From positions 2,170,001-2,234,000 of the forward strand of contig NZ_CP135164.1 in the NCBI RefSeq assembly GCF_001940225.2: a DNA stretch of 64,000 nt. The letters run 5' to 3'. The notes beneath the pieces were generated by a model that made no database searches, was not told the origin of the DNA, and was given only the letters and a program-made list of their open reading frames with translations. Origin of the DNA: Roseburia sp. 499. GTDB lineage: Bacteria > Bacillota > Clostridia > Lachnospirales > Lachnospiraceae. Each line of letters opens with the position of its first letter. Position 1 is the stretch's first letter. Both the position numbers and the translations under genes were made by a program. Shown in pieces: positions 25,230-33,984 of the stretch.

Positions 25230-26959
25230 CCTGAATCCGTGAAACTTAGTTGTTTTTTTACAGGAACTGCCCAGAATCAATGTTATTCATTGCTTTACAC
25301 CGAATTTTAGTACACAATTCCTGTTTGTTGCGAGATTTATATCTATTTGCAGCTTATAAGGTGCAAAAATGACGCACCTTAACAAGCCTTTTTCTGTTTT
25401 GTATTCTTAGGCCAGAGCAAAACGCTTATAAACATCCATAAATGCATGACGCCATACATTACTGCAACCAATTGCCAAGACAATCCGTCGTCCATGAGTT
25501 GTTACATGTCCGGCGATTTGAATCAGATTCCCTATCACGGTTCTGATACGTCTTCTTTTAACAGGGTGTTTTGTTTTAGGAGCTCGCCTGCTTTTTAACG
25601 ACTCCTGACCTATTAATCGCAAAATATTATACGCAAGCACAGTTAATTCAAGGACCAGCTCATTTGTATCAAATTTGCCGGATGGAAGTCTTTCAACATC
25701 CATATCCGTCTTGATTTCACTGTGAAACTGTTCGCATTCGCCGTGAGCATGATAGCCATTTATGATATCATCATCGCTCCAGCCGAGATTGGTCCATATC
25801 GTATTGCACTCGATATCCGGAACCAGAAGGAACTGTCCGTTTTTATCGGTTGTTCGTTCAATCACCTCATATACAATGCGCATGGTAATGGTTTTTGATT
25901 CTCCTTCGGAATCTGTATACGCTACATCTTTCCACGAAGAACCTATGTAAACAGTTTTTCCATCACGAGGATTACGGATGTCCTTACAGCATTCCTTTAC
26001 TTTGGCAATCCAATCTTCTTTGGATTCACCTCTTCGAAGATTTCTTTTTACAATAAACCAGGAACCGTCTTCGATTAGAATGCCTAAGTTTTCAGCAGCA
26101 TCATTCCCTGCGTCCATACGAACCAACAGTTGCTTGTCTGTCAGTTGATGTCCAAGCCGAAGTGTCTGCTTTAAAAATGCGGGTGTATTGCACTGGCAAT
26201 GCTGACTTCCTTCCCGTAGCTCCGTATTTGCAAGAAAGCCTTCTGTGCCAATGTATGCCATCATTGGTGCATAACCATCAAATCCTTTGTATGTGTGTGC
26301 AACTCCTTCCTTATGTGTTTTTGAATTATCCATAGGAGTGACGTCAAGATCCAAAGGAACTAACCCGGATTCTAATGCGGAAGGCTGAACATGGAAGGTA
26401 TGAAACATGGCAACATTTGCATTTAGGATTTCTTCCCTCAATGAAGACCCTATATCATCCATACGCTGACGTAAGGTCTCAGCAGATGGAATCGCCCTTG
26501 TGATACCAAGAGCAAGCTTGTAATACTCAGGATCATCAGACATCTCATTGATAGCATCATAAGAAGTCTTGCCCTGACAAAGAAGTCCGATATAAGAAAG
26601 AAGAATATCTCCGTTTTTGATTTGGCTCTGGGAACGTTTGCCATCAACCTTCATGTTATTGCACTTTTTAATGAAGCTGCTTTTGCCAAGCATCTGTCCC
26701 ACAAGAGATAATCCGCTGGGAGTAATTAGTCTTTCATTGGAAAATTCGATTACGAGTTTTTTCATAAATATCCACCTCATATATTGATACTTATATTTTA
26801 CTATATGAGGTGCTAAAAACACAGAGGAAATATGAGAAAGTCATATGTTTTTATCTTCACCCATTGGGTGAAAACAAAAACTAGAAATGAAACCGTGTTA
26901 CACCCAGTATTTATCGGGTATACGCCCGAAATAAGGTTATCAAGTTTCACGGATTAAGG
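25230..26959 (-). mobile_element. IS1380-family insertion sequence
   Basis: About 1.73 kb with inverted ends: the left end CCTGAATCCGTGAAACTT and the right end, read inward, CCTTAATCCGTGAAACTT, 17 of 18 matching. A single transposase gene fills it, with the hairpin AAGGTGC...GCACCTT just inside the left end. I could not find a clean target duplication at the edges. Confidence 0.8.
25407..26765 (-). CDS. IS1380-family transposase
   Basis: 452 residues from ATG 26765 (ribosome site GAGGTGGATATTT). DDE-type features: DVTPMDNSKTHKEGV, then MDAGNDAAENLGIL, and GECEQFHSEIKTDMDVERLPSGKF with the glutamate region. The basic C-terminus (KTKHPVKRRRIRT) is typical. No stop or frameshift is seen. Confidence 0.88.
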   Translation of the reverse strand: MKKLVIEFSNERLITPSGLSLVGQMLGKSSFIKKCNNMKVDGKRSQSQIKNGDILLSYIGLLCQGKTSYDAINEMSDDPEYYKLALGITRAIPSAETLRQRMDDIGSSLREEILNANVAMFHTFHVQPSALESGLVPLDLDVTPMDNSKTHKEGVAHTYKGFDGYAPMMAYIGTEGFLANTELREGSQHCQCNTPAFLKQTLRLGHQLTDKQLLVRMDAGNDAAENLGILIEDGSWFIVKRNLRRGESKEDWIAKVKECCKDIRNPRDGKTVYIGSSWKDVAYTDSEGESKTITMRIVYEVIERTTDKNGQFLLVPDIECNTIWTNLGWSDDDIINGYHAHGECEQFHSEIKTDMDVERLPSGKFDTNELVLELTVLAYNILRLIGQESLKSRRAPKTKHPVKRRRIRTVIGNLIQIAGHVTTHGRRIVLAIGCSNVWRHAFMDVYKRFALA

Positions 26960-27014
26960 TATATGACAAATCTGCCCTAATTCTCCGTTCATTGCTTTCT
27001 CCTCCCATTACTTT

Positions 27015-27803
27015 TTAAGAATGACTTTCATCCAGCACCTCATTCTCAATCCACTTCGCAATATTTGAAAACTCAATTTCAAGCTCCCCATTATAAATTC
27101 CTATAGGCACAGAATGATCCAATCCGTAAATCACAGGACACACTTCGCTTTCAAAAAAATATACCAGAAGTTTTCTCTGATAAGGGTCTAAAATCCAATA
27201 TTCTCTTACTCCGGCTTCCATATACTTTGACAACTTCTTTGTGTAATCTTTTCGTTTCGTGGATGGAGAAATCACCTCTAACACAAAATCCGGTGCGCCA
27301 TATACGCCCCATCTCTTCACTTTATCGTCATGACACAAAATTGCCACATCCGGTTGAACCATAGTCTTCTCGTCACAATCCAGTTGAATGTCTACCGGCG
27401 CAATAAGGGGCAAGCAACCTCCACCGTTATCCATAATAAAATTGGCAATTTGCCGATGTATCTCTCCTCCAATCCGCTGATGTAAAAAGTTCGGAGACGC
27501 CATATCATAAAAATATCCGTCAATCAGCTCCACTCGCTGTTCTTCCGGTAATGCACGGTAGTCATCAACAGTATAACTACCCTGTGTATGCTGCTTATTT
27601 ACCCGATAGCCACTCTCTTCACACACCATGGATATATCTGCAAACAAACGCTCCAATGCCTGCAAGGTATCATAACGCGGACTTGTTGTTTCCCCCGAAA
27701 AAATCTTCTGAACCGTTCCTAACGGCACACCCGATAATTCCGCTATCTGCGCATATGTATAACCCTTTTCCTGTTTTTTCTTCTTCATTTCCTGGACTGT
27801 CAT
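27015..27803 (-). CDS. Fusion of an XRE helix-turn-helix and a Uma2-type nuclease domain
   Basis: 262 residues. Residues 1-65 are an XRE-type HTH (YTYAQIAELSGVPLGTVQKIF). From about residue 75 the Uma2/DUF820 domain follows: YRALPEEQRVELIDGYFYDM, VQPDVAILC, then PDFVLEVISPSTKRKDYTKK, which holds the D-E-x(K/N) style core of the PD-(D/E)XK fold, and EYWILDP. Uma2 proteins are usually stand-alone and are common in cyanobacteria. A 15-bp perfect stem covers its ribosome site. No partner gene is adjacent. Confidence 0.85.
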   Translation of the reverse strand: MTVQEMKKKKQEKGYTYAQIAELSGVPLGTVQKIFSGETTSPRYDTLQALERLFADISMVCEESGYRVNKQHTQGSYTVDDYRALPEEQRVELIDGYFYDMASPNFLHQRIGGEIHRQIANFIMDNGGGCLPLIAPVDIQLDCDEKTMVQPDVAILCHDDKVKRWGVYGAPDFVLEVISPSTKRKDYTKKLSKYMEAGVREYWILDPYQRKLLVYFFESEVCPVIYGLDHSVPIGIYNGELEIEFSNIAKWIENEVLDESHS

Positions 27804-27807
27804 ATAA

Positions 27808-27876
27808 AAACCTCCTGCATATTAGGCTCTCATAAGCTATCTATAACTTGCTACTTTGAGTATATGCAGGAGGTTT
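27808..27876 (-). promoter_or_regulatory. Perfect 15-bp inverted repeat covering the Uma2 ribosome site
   Basis: On the minus strand AAACCTCCTGCATAT (27862-27876) is followed after 39 bases by its exact complement ATATGCAGGAGGTTT (27808-27822). The second arm contains the GGAGG of the XRE-Uma2 gene. In RNA the stem would hide the ribosome site; in DNA it would be a wide palindrome for the gene's own HTH domain. Confidence 0.7.
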
Positions 27877-27921
27877 CCATTTGTCAACCGAATTTTATTA
27901 TATTTTTAACCGTTTTAATTT

Positions 27922-28368
27922 TTAAATCTCTTTTGTCATTTGTACATAAGATAATTCCTGATACCCGCACTTCTTATATACACCAATTGCCCGCGCATTA
28001 TCTTTCTCTACTTCAAGTCTTAACCGAACTGCGTTTTCTCCATACTGTTCTTCCAGGTAGGAAAAGAACTGTGTACCAATACCACTTCCGCGATATTCCG
28101 GCTTGATATAAAGGTCTTCTATCCAAATACAAATTCCACCGTATTCCGTAGAATAACTCTTTGCAATCATTGAATAGCCTGCAATCTTGTTCTCCTTCTC
28201 AAACACAAAACCTTCCACAAAAGGAACATCTCTTACGCAATCTCTAATGTCTCGTCTTAATACTTCTTCGGAAGCCTTGTGCAAAATTGCAGGCGAATCA
28301 TAAAATACCTTCATCATAGCCAGCACTTCTTCCGTGTCTCTATTTTCCATCGGTCTTATTGTAAACAT
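27922..28368 (-). CDS. GNAT family N-acetyltransferase
   Basis: 148 residues. It begins FTIRPMENRDTEEVLAMMKVF and has IEDLYIKPEYRGSGIGTQFF as the CoA loop and EKDNARAIGVYKKCGYQELSYVQM at the end, a layout common for Clostridia GNATs that acetylate small amines. The substrate is unknown. Start at 28368, 19 bases after the ribbon-helix-helix gene. Confidence 0.85.
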   Translation of the reverse strand: MFTIRPMENRDTEEVLAMMKVFYDSPAILHKASEEVLRRDIRDCVRDVPFVEGFVFEKENKIAGYSMIAKSYSTEYGGICIWIEDLYIKPEYRGSGIGTQFFSYLEEQYGENAVRLRLEVEKDNARAIGVYKKCGYQELSYVQMTKEI

Positions 28369-28386
28369 TTTTTATCATACCTTCCT

Positions 28387-28590
28387 TTAATGAATATCTA
28401 ATTTAGGTGGTACATCAATTTCGTCTGATACATATTTTCCATTCTTTTTGCGCTGTCTGACACATTCGGTCAGAAGATATTCTATCTGACCATTTACAGA
28501 ACGAAAATCATCTTCTGCCCAGGCTGCAATTGCGTCATAAAGCTTTGGTGAAAGCCGAAGTGGTACCTGTTTTTTTGTATTATCTGCCAT
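28387..28590 (-). CDS. Small ribbon-helix-helix (Arc-like) DNA-binding protein
   Basis: 67 residues. The pattern [19 protein letters not shown] followed by [15 protein letters not shown] is a ribbon-helix-helix fold: a basic beta strand and two helices. The tail is polar. It starts nine bases after the SPFH gene stop, so the two are one transcript. Such a small Arc-like protein after an SPFH gene occurs in many Firmicutes, but its job is not known to me; repression of the operon is the simplest guess. Confidence 0.75.
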   Translation of the reverse strand: MADNTKKQVPLRLSPKLYDAIAAWAEDDFRSVNGQIEYLLTECVRQRKKNGKYVSDEIDVPPKLDIH

Positions 28591-28598
28591 ATATTATA

Positions 28599-29594
28599 CT
28601 AATAAAGGCTTCCTGAATTTACAACCGGCTGCGCATCATGATTTCCACAAAGTACAACCAGAAGATTAGATACCATTGCAGCCTTTCTTTCTTCATCTAA
28701 TGTTACAACCTGATTTTCGTTCAAACGCTCTAATGCCATTTCCACCATACCAACAGCTCCATCAACAATCATTTTTCTTGCATCAATGATAGCAGATGCC
28801 TGCTGACGCTGAAGCATAACTGCTGCAATCTCAGGTGCATATGCAAGGTATGTGATACGAGCCTCCACCACTTCAATGCCTGCCTCATTTACTCTTGCCT
28901 GAATTTCATCACGAATCCTTGCGGCTACTGTTTCACTGGAACCGCGAAGGCTGCCCTCGTCTGCAACACCATCTCCTGTAGTATCTACATTTGGTGCGAC
29001 GTCATATGGATAAAGACGTACAATATTTCTCAAAGCACTATCACACTGAAGGGACAAAAATTCTTTGTAATTGTCTACATTAAATACTGCTTTTGCTGTA
29101 TCTGTAATACGCCATGTAACTGCGATACCGATTTCTACCGGATTTCCAAGACAATCATTGATTTTCTGCCGATTATTATTTAAAGTCATAATCTTCAATG
29201 AGATTTTCTTTGTAGGTACTTCTGTGGTTGTAGCATTTTTACCGGAACCATCATGCACATCACCACTCTGATTTAAAACGGTCTTCGCTGCCGGATTTAC
29301 TGCTGTACAAAACGGATTTACAAAATAAAAACCCGGCTCTTTTAATGTGCCGATATATTTTCCAAACAAAGTAAGCACTAATGCTTCTTGAGGTCTTAAC
29401 ACCTTAAGTCCAGGCCAAAGCAACCATGTAGTACTAAGAAAAATAATACTAACAATTAAAAGTACCGGATTTCCACCGTCCTCAACCATAAGACCACCCA
29501 CAACTGTTCCGGCAATTGCTGCCGCATAGATAAGAAGTGAAAGCAACAGAATCAACATACCATTTTTCTTTCTTTTTAAAATTTTTTCTTCCAT
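28599..29594 (-). CDS. SPFH/band-7 domain membrane protein
   Basis: 331 residues. Two N-terminal membrane segments (GMLILLLSLLIYAAAIAGTV and NPVLLIVSIIFLSTTWLLW) precede an SPFH/band-7 domain (LRPQEALVLTLFGKYIGTLKEPGFYF), which continues with NVDNYKEFLSLQCDSALRNIV and AYAPEIAAVMLQRQQASAI. It belongs to the prokaryotic stomatin/slipin group that organises membranes and proteases. It is co-transcribed with the ribbon-helix-helix gene. Confidence 0.85.
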   Translation of the reverse strand: MEEKILKRKKNGMLILLLSLLIYAAAIAGTVVGGLMVEDGGNPVLLIVSIIFLSTTWLLWPGLKVLRPQEALVLTLFGKYIGTLKEPGFYFVNPFCTAVNPAAKTVLNQSGDVHDGSGKNATTTEVPTKKISLKIMTLNNNRQKINDCLGNPVEIGIAVTWRITDTAKAVFNVDNYKEFLSLQCDSALRNIVRLYPYDVAPNVDTTGDGVADEGSLRGSSETVAARIRDEIQARVNEAGIEVVEARITYLAYAPEIAAVMLQRQQASAIIDARKMIVDGAVGMVEMALERLNENQVVTLDEERKAAMVSNLLVVLCGNHDAQPVVNSGSLY

Positions 29595-29665
29595 AGTGAA
29601 ATACCTTCTTTCTTTTTGATATCACTATGATATCACAACAATTTCACTTATGCAACTACAATTTA

Positions 29666-29712
29666 AAAAAGTGTCCCATATTGGTTATTGAAACCAATAT
29701 GGGACACTTTTT
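29666..29712. terminator. Perfect 21-bp terminator hairpin overlapping the methyltransferase end
   Basis: A 21-base arm (GTGTCCCATATTGGTT with flanking A residues) is fully complementary to the arm across a five-base loop, with A/T runs on both sides, so it can stop transcription in both directions. The last codons and stop of the methyltransferase gene lie inside it. Confidence 0.85.
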
Positions 29713-30320
29713 CTATATTTTCTCTGCAATTTTTTTGATATATTTCTTTTAAACTGATCATTTCTTTTATATTTGCGTTTCTCTGCCATAAATATGTAAT
29801 ATCCCTCACTATTTATGTATTTTACTCCGCCAAAGACAGATTGTATTTTATTTTTATACCAATCAAACCTTTTTGTAACCATCACAAGCCATCCACCTGT
29901 CTGCAGATGCTTATAACTTCCTTCGATAAATTCTTTCGCAACAGAAAAATTCGTATGATATGGGGGATTGGAAATAATAAGCGTGAAGTCAGATTCATAT
30001 ATTTTCTCAAAACCATTGCTATGGATTATTTTAATTTCATTCTGATTATTCTGATTTGCATTTTCTCTAGCCATTTCCAATGCATCCATATTAACATCTG
30101 CCATTACAACATTTTTAGCTCCAATCTTTTTCGCTGCCCAAATTCCAACAACTCCATATCCACATCCCAAATCCAAAACCTTATTGTTTTGCATCATTTC
30201 TATATGTTCTATCATTTGAATTGTTCCCTTATCCACTTGCTTATACGAAAACAGCGAATCTAAGGTGTGAAATATGTATTCCACACCTTCATATTCCCAT
30301 TTTATGGTATGCTTTTCCAT
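29685..30320 (-). CDS. Class I methyltransferase, RsmC/HemK-like (methyltransferase small domain)
   Basis: 211 residues from ATG 30320. SAM motif I is VLDLGCGYGVVGIWAAK (residues about 47-64), MADVNMDALEMAREN follows, and the catalytic N-P-P-Y is ISNPPYHT. NPPY-type enzymes methylate amino groups of bases or proteins, and the arrangement is closest to RsmC-like rRNA guanine methylases. The C-terminus has a basic tail (KRKYKRNDQFKRN) encoded partly by a terminator stem. It overlaps the end of the phosphotransferase gene by 19 bases. Confidence 0.82.
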   Translation of the reverse strand: MEKHTIKWEYEGVEYIFHTLDSLFSYKQVDKGTIQMIEHIEMMQNNKVLDLGCGYGVVGIWAAKKIGAKNVVMADVNMDALEMARENANQNNQNEIKIIHSNGFEKIYESDFTLIISNPPYHTNFSVAKEFIEGSYKHLQTGGWLVMVTKRFDWYKNKIQSVFGGVKYINSEGYYIFMAEKRKYKRNDQFKRNISKKLQRKYRKSVPYWFQ

Positions 30321-31477
30321 ATCTTTTCTTCCTGCTTCCATACAAACTCGAATATTTTATAAGCATCTTCCGCACAACGTACATCCTTCTGGTCTTCAAA
30401 ATAGGAAACAAACAGTAATTCAATACATTCCATTACATAAGGAACTGCTTTCTTCTCCTCTTCGGACAACTGCAGTTTCTTTTCATATCCCGTAAAAACA
30501 TCCCTTACCAGTTCAAACCATATATCCGCTGTTATCTCTAATTTTTCTTTCTCTGACAGCATTCCAAGCAAAAAGTAACAAATATCGAAAATACGTATAT
30601 TTCTCTGACTCAAATCAAAGTCTATGTAACCGGAAAATTTTCCTTTTTCAAATAGAAAATTGCCGAAATGTACATCTCTGTGAATGAGCTGTACCGGTAA
30701 CTTATGGTATATGGCTGTTAATTCTGATAGGATTTTCTCATAATTTTCTTTACTTATATACTTCCAGTTATTTTTTTGGAAATTTTCTTTGACCCAGCCA
30801 TTCATTTCATCCAATAGACTGTTATTCCAAAATACTTCCCCGTCTTCGCACTTTTTAAAAGCAATATGAAGATCGGCAATGATTTCTCCCATCAACAAGG
30901 CAATATTCTTGTCATTACCAATCTGTACTATATTACTACCCGGAAGCTTTTTCGAAAGAAAATAAAAAGCATCCTCCTCGGATACATATTGTTTCTTCTC
31001 ATTGGTAGGTACAATTTGCCCCACAGGAATATTCATTGCATCTAATGTCTGCAATATTTTTATGTTTCTCTCCATCATATCCAAATCTGAATATACCTTC
31101 AGCACATAATGTTCCCCTACCTGCCAAGTCGTATCGTATATTTGTTTTACTTCGTCGTCCTGCAATCCCCATTCAGTAAGTATCTTGTGAATTTTTTCTC
31201 TCATCATTCTATAACCCTTCCGTTGTTTAATAATGATTCTTCTAATACTGGATTCCGACAGATGATATATCTCCGCAAGCCGCTTATTCCCAAGACCTTC
31301 TAAATACCTTGTATAAATATGTGCATCACGCTTTTCCAATTCCATTTTATAGTCAGTGAGCGACTCTGATTGGAATTTCTCTTTTATAGGTATGTAAATA
31401 TATTCTCCCTGCACATATTCCTGTATCATTTCAATTAATTCTTCTGGCAATACATGGTTGGCATTTCGATATTTCAT
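30302..31477 (-). CDS. CD3324-like HTH fused to an aminoglycoside phosphotransferase-type kinase
   Basis: 391 residues from ATG 31477 (TTAGGAGCTGATAGT). The first 90 residues match the CD3324/Mor-like HTH group (YRNANHVLPEELIEMIQEYV, then KRLAEIYHLSESSIRRIIIK). The rest is a kinase: LKVYSDL (ATP lysine), HRDVHFGNFLF (catalytic H-x-D-x-x-x-x-N) and YIDFDLSQRN (metal D). The kinase part could act on an antibiotic, choline or homoserine. A regulator fused to its kinase suggests sensing of the ligand. Confidence 0.8.
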   Translation of the reverse strand: MKYRNANHVLPEELIEMIQEYVQGEYIYIPIKEKFQSESLTDYKMELEKRDAHIYTRYLEGLGNKRLAEIYHLSESSIRRIIIKQRKGYRMMREKIHKILTEWGLQDDEVKQIYDTTWQVGEHYVLKVYSDLDMMERNIKILQTLDAMNIPVGQIVPTNEKKQYVSEEDAFYFLSKKLPGSNIVQIGNDKNIALLMGEIIADLHIAFKKCEDGEVFWNNSLLDEMNGWVKENFQKNNWKYISKENYEKILSELTAIYHKLPVQLIHRDVHFGNFLFEKGKFSGYIDFDLSQRNIRIFDICYFLLGMLSEKEKLEITADIWFELVRDVFTGYEKKLQLSEEEKKAVPYVMECIELLFVSYFEDQKDVRCAEDAYKIFEFVWKQEEKIWKSIP

Positions 31478-31635
31478 ACTATCAGCTCCTAAAAACATCA
31501 TTTTAAACATTGTACCATGGATAACAGGACTTTTCTTGTTTATCCTTCTTTCTGTAAAACATATAGACATAATACAAGATTGCAGAATTTGTTCCATTCT
31601 GCAATCTCATGATAATTCTGCCCCTTCCTACTAGG

Positions 31636-32349
31636 TTATATCGTATAATTGATATTGGCCTTCCTTGCCTGAGCCATTAGTTGCTTTGTAGGTATTGTGT
31701 ATTGTTTCCCTTCTTTCATAAAATAGGTTCCACACTGCCGAAATTCAAAATTCACTTGCTTTTTCATACACTGATTCCTTATATCTAATACCCAGTCATA
31801 ATCCAGCGGACGTGCATTTCGATCTGATTCTCCACCTACCACAACTAATTCAACACCATCAAGATATTTTTCAATGTTGATGGCCTCAATGAGGGGCTGA
31901 CAAATAATATTCTTATGCTTTATTGGTAATTTTGAAAAAATATTCAAACGAAAATCTGCTCTATCCTGATTTTCAATGGTGCATCCTACCGTCACATTTT
32001 CATAACCGTCACCCCAATCATCAGGAATACAATCCATAAACCGTTCAATACGTTTTGTCAGAAACAGAAAATGCAAATCAGAACGTTCTTTCATTACCTG
32101 CCAACATTCCTCTCTCCATAAATCTGCATCCTCTAATAAAAAATCTGTAGAAAAACAAACATATACCGTTTGCCCAGATTTCATCTTGTAATTTCCACTT
32201 TTATCCTTTGCCAATGGTGCATAGAAATTCGTAGCTTTTACAATGATATTCGTATTAACGCCTCTTTTCGAATCCCCCTTGTGGATATAACAGTATTTAC
32301 AACCTTCACTACATTTATGGCAACCACGCCACGGATTCCACATACTCAT
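31636..32349 (-). CDS. DUF5131 (phage Gp37/Gp68-like) family protein
   Basis: 237 residues. It begins WNPWRGCHKCSEGCKYCYIH, with a Cys-x3-Cys-x2-Cys cluster of radical-SAM type, then CFSTDFLLEDADLWREECW and LTKRIERF, and ends CGTYFMKEG. The family is found in phages and in chromosomal islands; its role is unknown, though a radical-SAM fold is likely. It is 22 bases downstream of the AraC/GyrI-like gene. Confidence 0.8.
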   Translation of the reverse strand: MSMWNPWRGCHKCSEGCKYCYIHKGDSKRGVNTNIIVKATNFYAPLAKDKSGNYKMKSGQTVYVCFSTDFLLEDADLWREECWQVMKERSDLHFLFLTKRIERFMDCIPDDWGDGYENVTVGCTIENQDRADFRLNIFSKLPIKHKNIICQPLIEAINIEKYLDGVELVVVGGESDRNARPLDYDWVLDIRNQCMKKQVNFEFRQCGTYFMKEGKQYTIPTKQLMAQARKANINYTI

Positions 32350-32371
32350 ACTGTACTCTTCCCATTCTTTC

Positions 32372-33220
32372 CTATTTTTTTACAACAGGAATCCATACTT
32401 CAAACACCGCATTCTCCGGATCTGGATTCAGGTATACCTCAATATCCGGTGCATTACCATATTCATATCCGGATGTTGGCAACCATTCCTTTACGATTCT
32501 TACCTCTAATTCCTGAACGGAAGTACCTGTTCCTTCTCCAGTAAAAATTGCCCATGTTGCTGCCGGAATTTCATATTCTTCAAACTGTTCCGGCGTATCT
32601 AATGTACTTGCAACTGCAATATAATATCTCCATTCCTCTAAATCATTACAAGCACTTACTCCAAGCACTCCTTTTACTTCGCTATTCATCATGGTTGTAA
32701 GTGTTGGAATAGTTCCATCCGTACTTGCTTTTTCCCACATCTTTGGAACAATTTCAAAGTTCTTTTCAAGTTCTTTTTCCAATGGCATGGATACACCAAT
32801 AATCTTAAACGCTTCTTTCTTAACAATTCGATAATCCATTTCTCTCTCTCCTTTGATTGTAATGTGGAAATGAATTGGTGGATAGGCTTTCAGCACAACT
32901 CCTTCTTCACTGATTTTTGAAGGTGCTACGCCGTGAACATTCTTAAATGCACGATTAAAAGCGGTTGGCGATTCATATCCATATTTTAACGCAACATCAA
33001 TGACTTTGTTTTCTCCGCTTAATAATTCTGTAGCAGCTAATGACATTCTCCTTCTGCGAATATACTCAGACAGAGGCACCTCCGCCATGTATGCAAACAT
33101 TCTCTGAAAATGATAAGAGGAACATCCTGCAATACTCGCAACTTTTTCCATATCAATTTCATTTTCAATCTGTTCTTCTATGTAGTTAATTGCACTATTT
33201 AATCTACAAATCCAATCCAT
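32372..33220 (-). CDS. AraC-type regulator with a GyrI-like ligand domain
   Basis: 282 residues. The N-terminal HTH part contains KVASIAGCSSYHFQRMF and VALKYGYESPTAFNRAFKNVHG, as in MarA/Rob-like proteins. The C-terminal 160 residues (MDYRIVKKEAFKIIGVSMPL ... YGNAPDIEVYLNPDPENAV) belong to the GyrI-like/SOUL fold that binds hydrophobic drugs. Together this is a Rob/BmrR-style drug-sensing activator. Its target is probably nearby, possibly an efflux or detoxification gene. Confidence 0.85.
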   Translation of the reverse strand: MDWICRLNSAINYIEEQIENEIDMEKVASIAGCSSYHFQRMFAYMAEVPLSEYIRRRRMSLAATELLSGENKVIDVALKYGYESPTAFNRAFKNVHGVAPSKISEEGVVLKAYPPIHFHITIKGEREMDYRIVKKEAFKIIGVSMPLEKELEKNFEIVPKMWEKASTDGTIPTLTTMMNSEVKGVLGVSACNDLEEWRYYIAVASTLDTPEQFEEYEIPAATWAIFTGEGTGTSVQELEVRIVKEWLPTSGYEYGNAPDIEVYLNPDPENAVFEVWIPVVKK

Positions 33221-33307
33221 AAATTCATCTCCTATACATCAAGTATATGGCATATCCAACCAATACACCTCTCATTTTCTGTTCAAAAAAAGAGAGATAA
33301 AATTATC

Positions 33308-33934
33308 TTACACATTAACAGGCGGTTTCCACGGTGGTGGCGATAAAAGTGTTGTTTTCTCTATATCCGGTAAAACATCATAGATAGAACATCCCATTTT
33401 TGCCTCAAAATATTCTTTGATTTCAAATGTCTTATTCCATCCCTCTATATATTTTTCCAAAATTCCGTATCTGCGTGTTACATCTACAAATCTTTTCTCA
33501 ATTATAACAAATCCATAATCGGTTGCTAACGAATCACACAACTGAATAAGCAAATCATAATCATCTGTCTGACAATTTAATATGTATTTTTTTATTTCAA
33601 TCTCTTCTTTTGTTATGGGTTCGTAATCAAATTCCTCTTGCATCAACACATACGAATGTGTCATACATATTTTTGCAACCTCATCCCAACCTTTTTCCAT
33701 ACAAAAAGAATATCCTTCATACACATGTTTCGGTATATTGACGATACCTGCACGCCTACCTATGTCATGTAATATTCCGACTATATATGCTTTATCCTCA
33801 TCTAAATCCGGAATCTTTTCTGCTATATTTCGTGCAGCTATTCCAACATTTAAAGAGTGTTTTTCCCATGGTCCGGGATTTAATTCTCCTGCAATTTTCA
33901 ATTCCTTTTCCGCTTCTATTATTGACGGTAACAT
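33308..33934 (-). CDS. HD-domain phosphohydrolase
   Basis: 208 residues. The metal-binding histidine-aspartate pair is in VGILHDIGRRAGI, with an upstream EKHSLNVGIAARNIAE histidine and the later CMTHSYV. The usual HD pattern H...HD...H...D is therefore present. HD proteins hydrolyse nucleotides or cyclic nucleotides; no specific substrate can be read here. The start ATG 33934 is used; the preceding ATG three bases earlier is equally possible. Confidence 0.8.
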   Translation of the reverse strand: MLPSIIEAEKELKIAGELNPGPWEKHSLNVGIAARNIAEKIPDLDEDKAYIVGILHDIGRRAGIVNIPKHVYEGYSFCMEKGWDEVAKICMTHSYVLMQEEFDYEPITKEEIEIKKYILNCQTDDYDLLIQLCDSLATDYGFVIIEKRFVDVTRRYGILEKYIEGWNKTFEIKEYFEAKMGCSIYDVLPDIEKTTLLSPPPWKPPVNV

Positions 33935-33984
33935 CATTGCTCTCCTCTGTTAACTTATATTTTATTCTACATCTTGGGAGTTAT

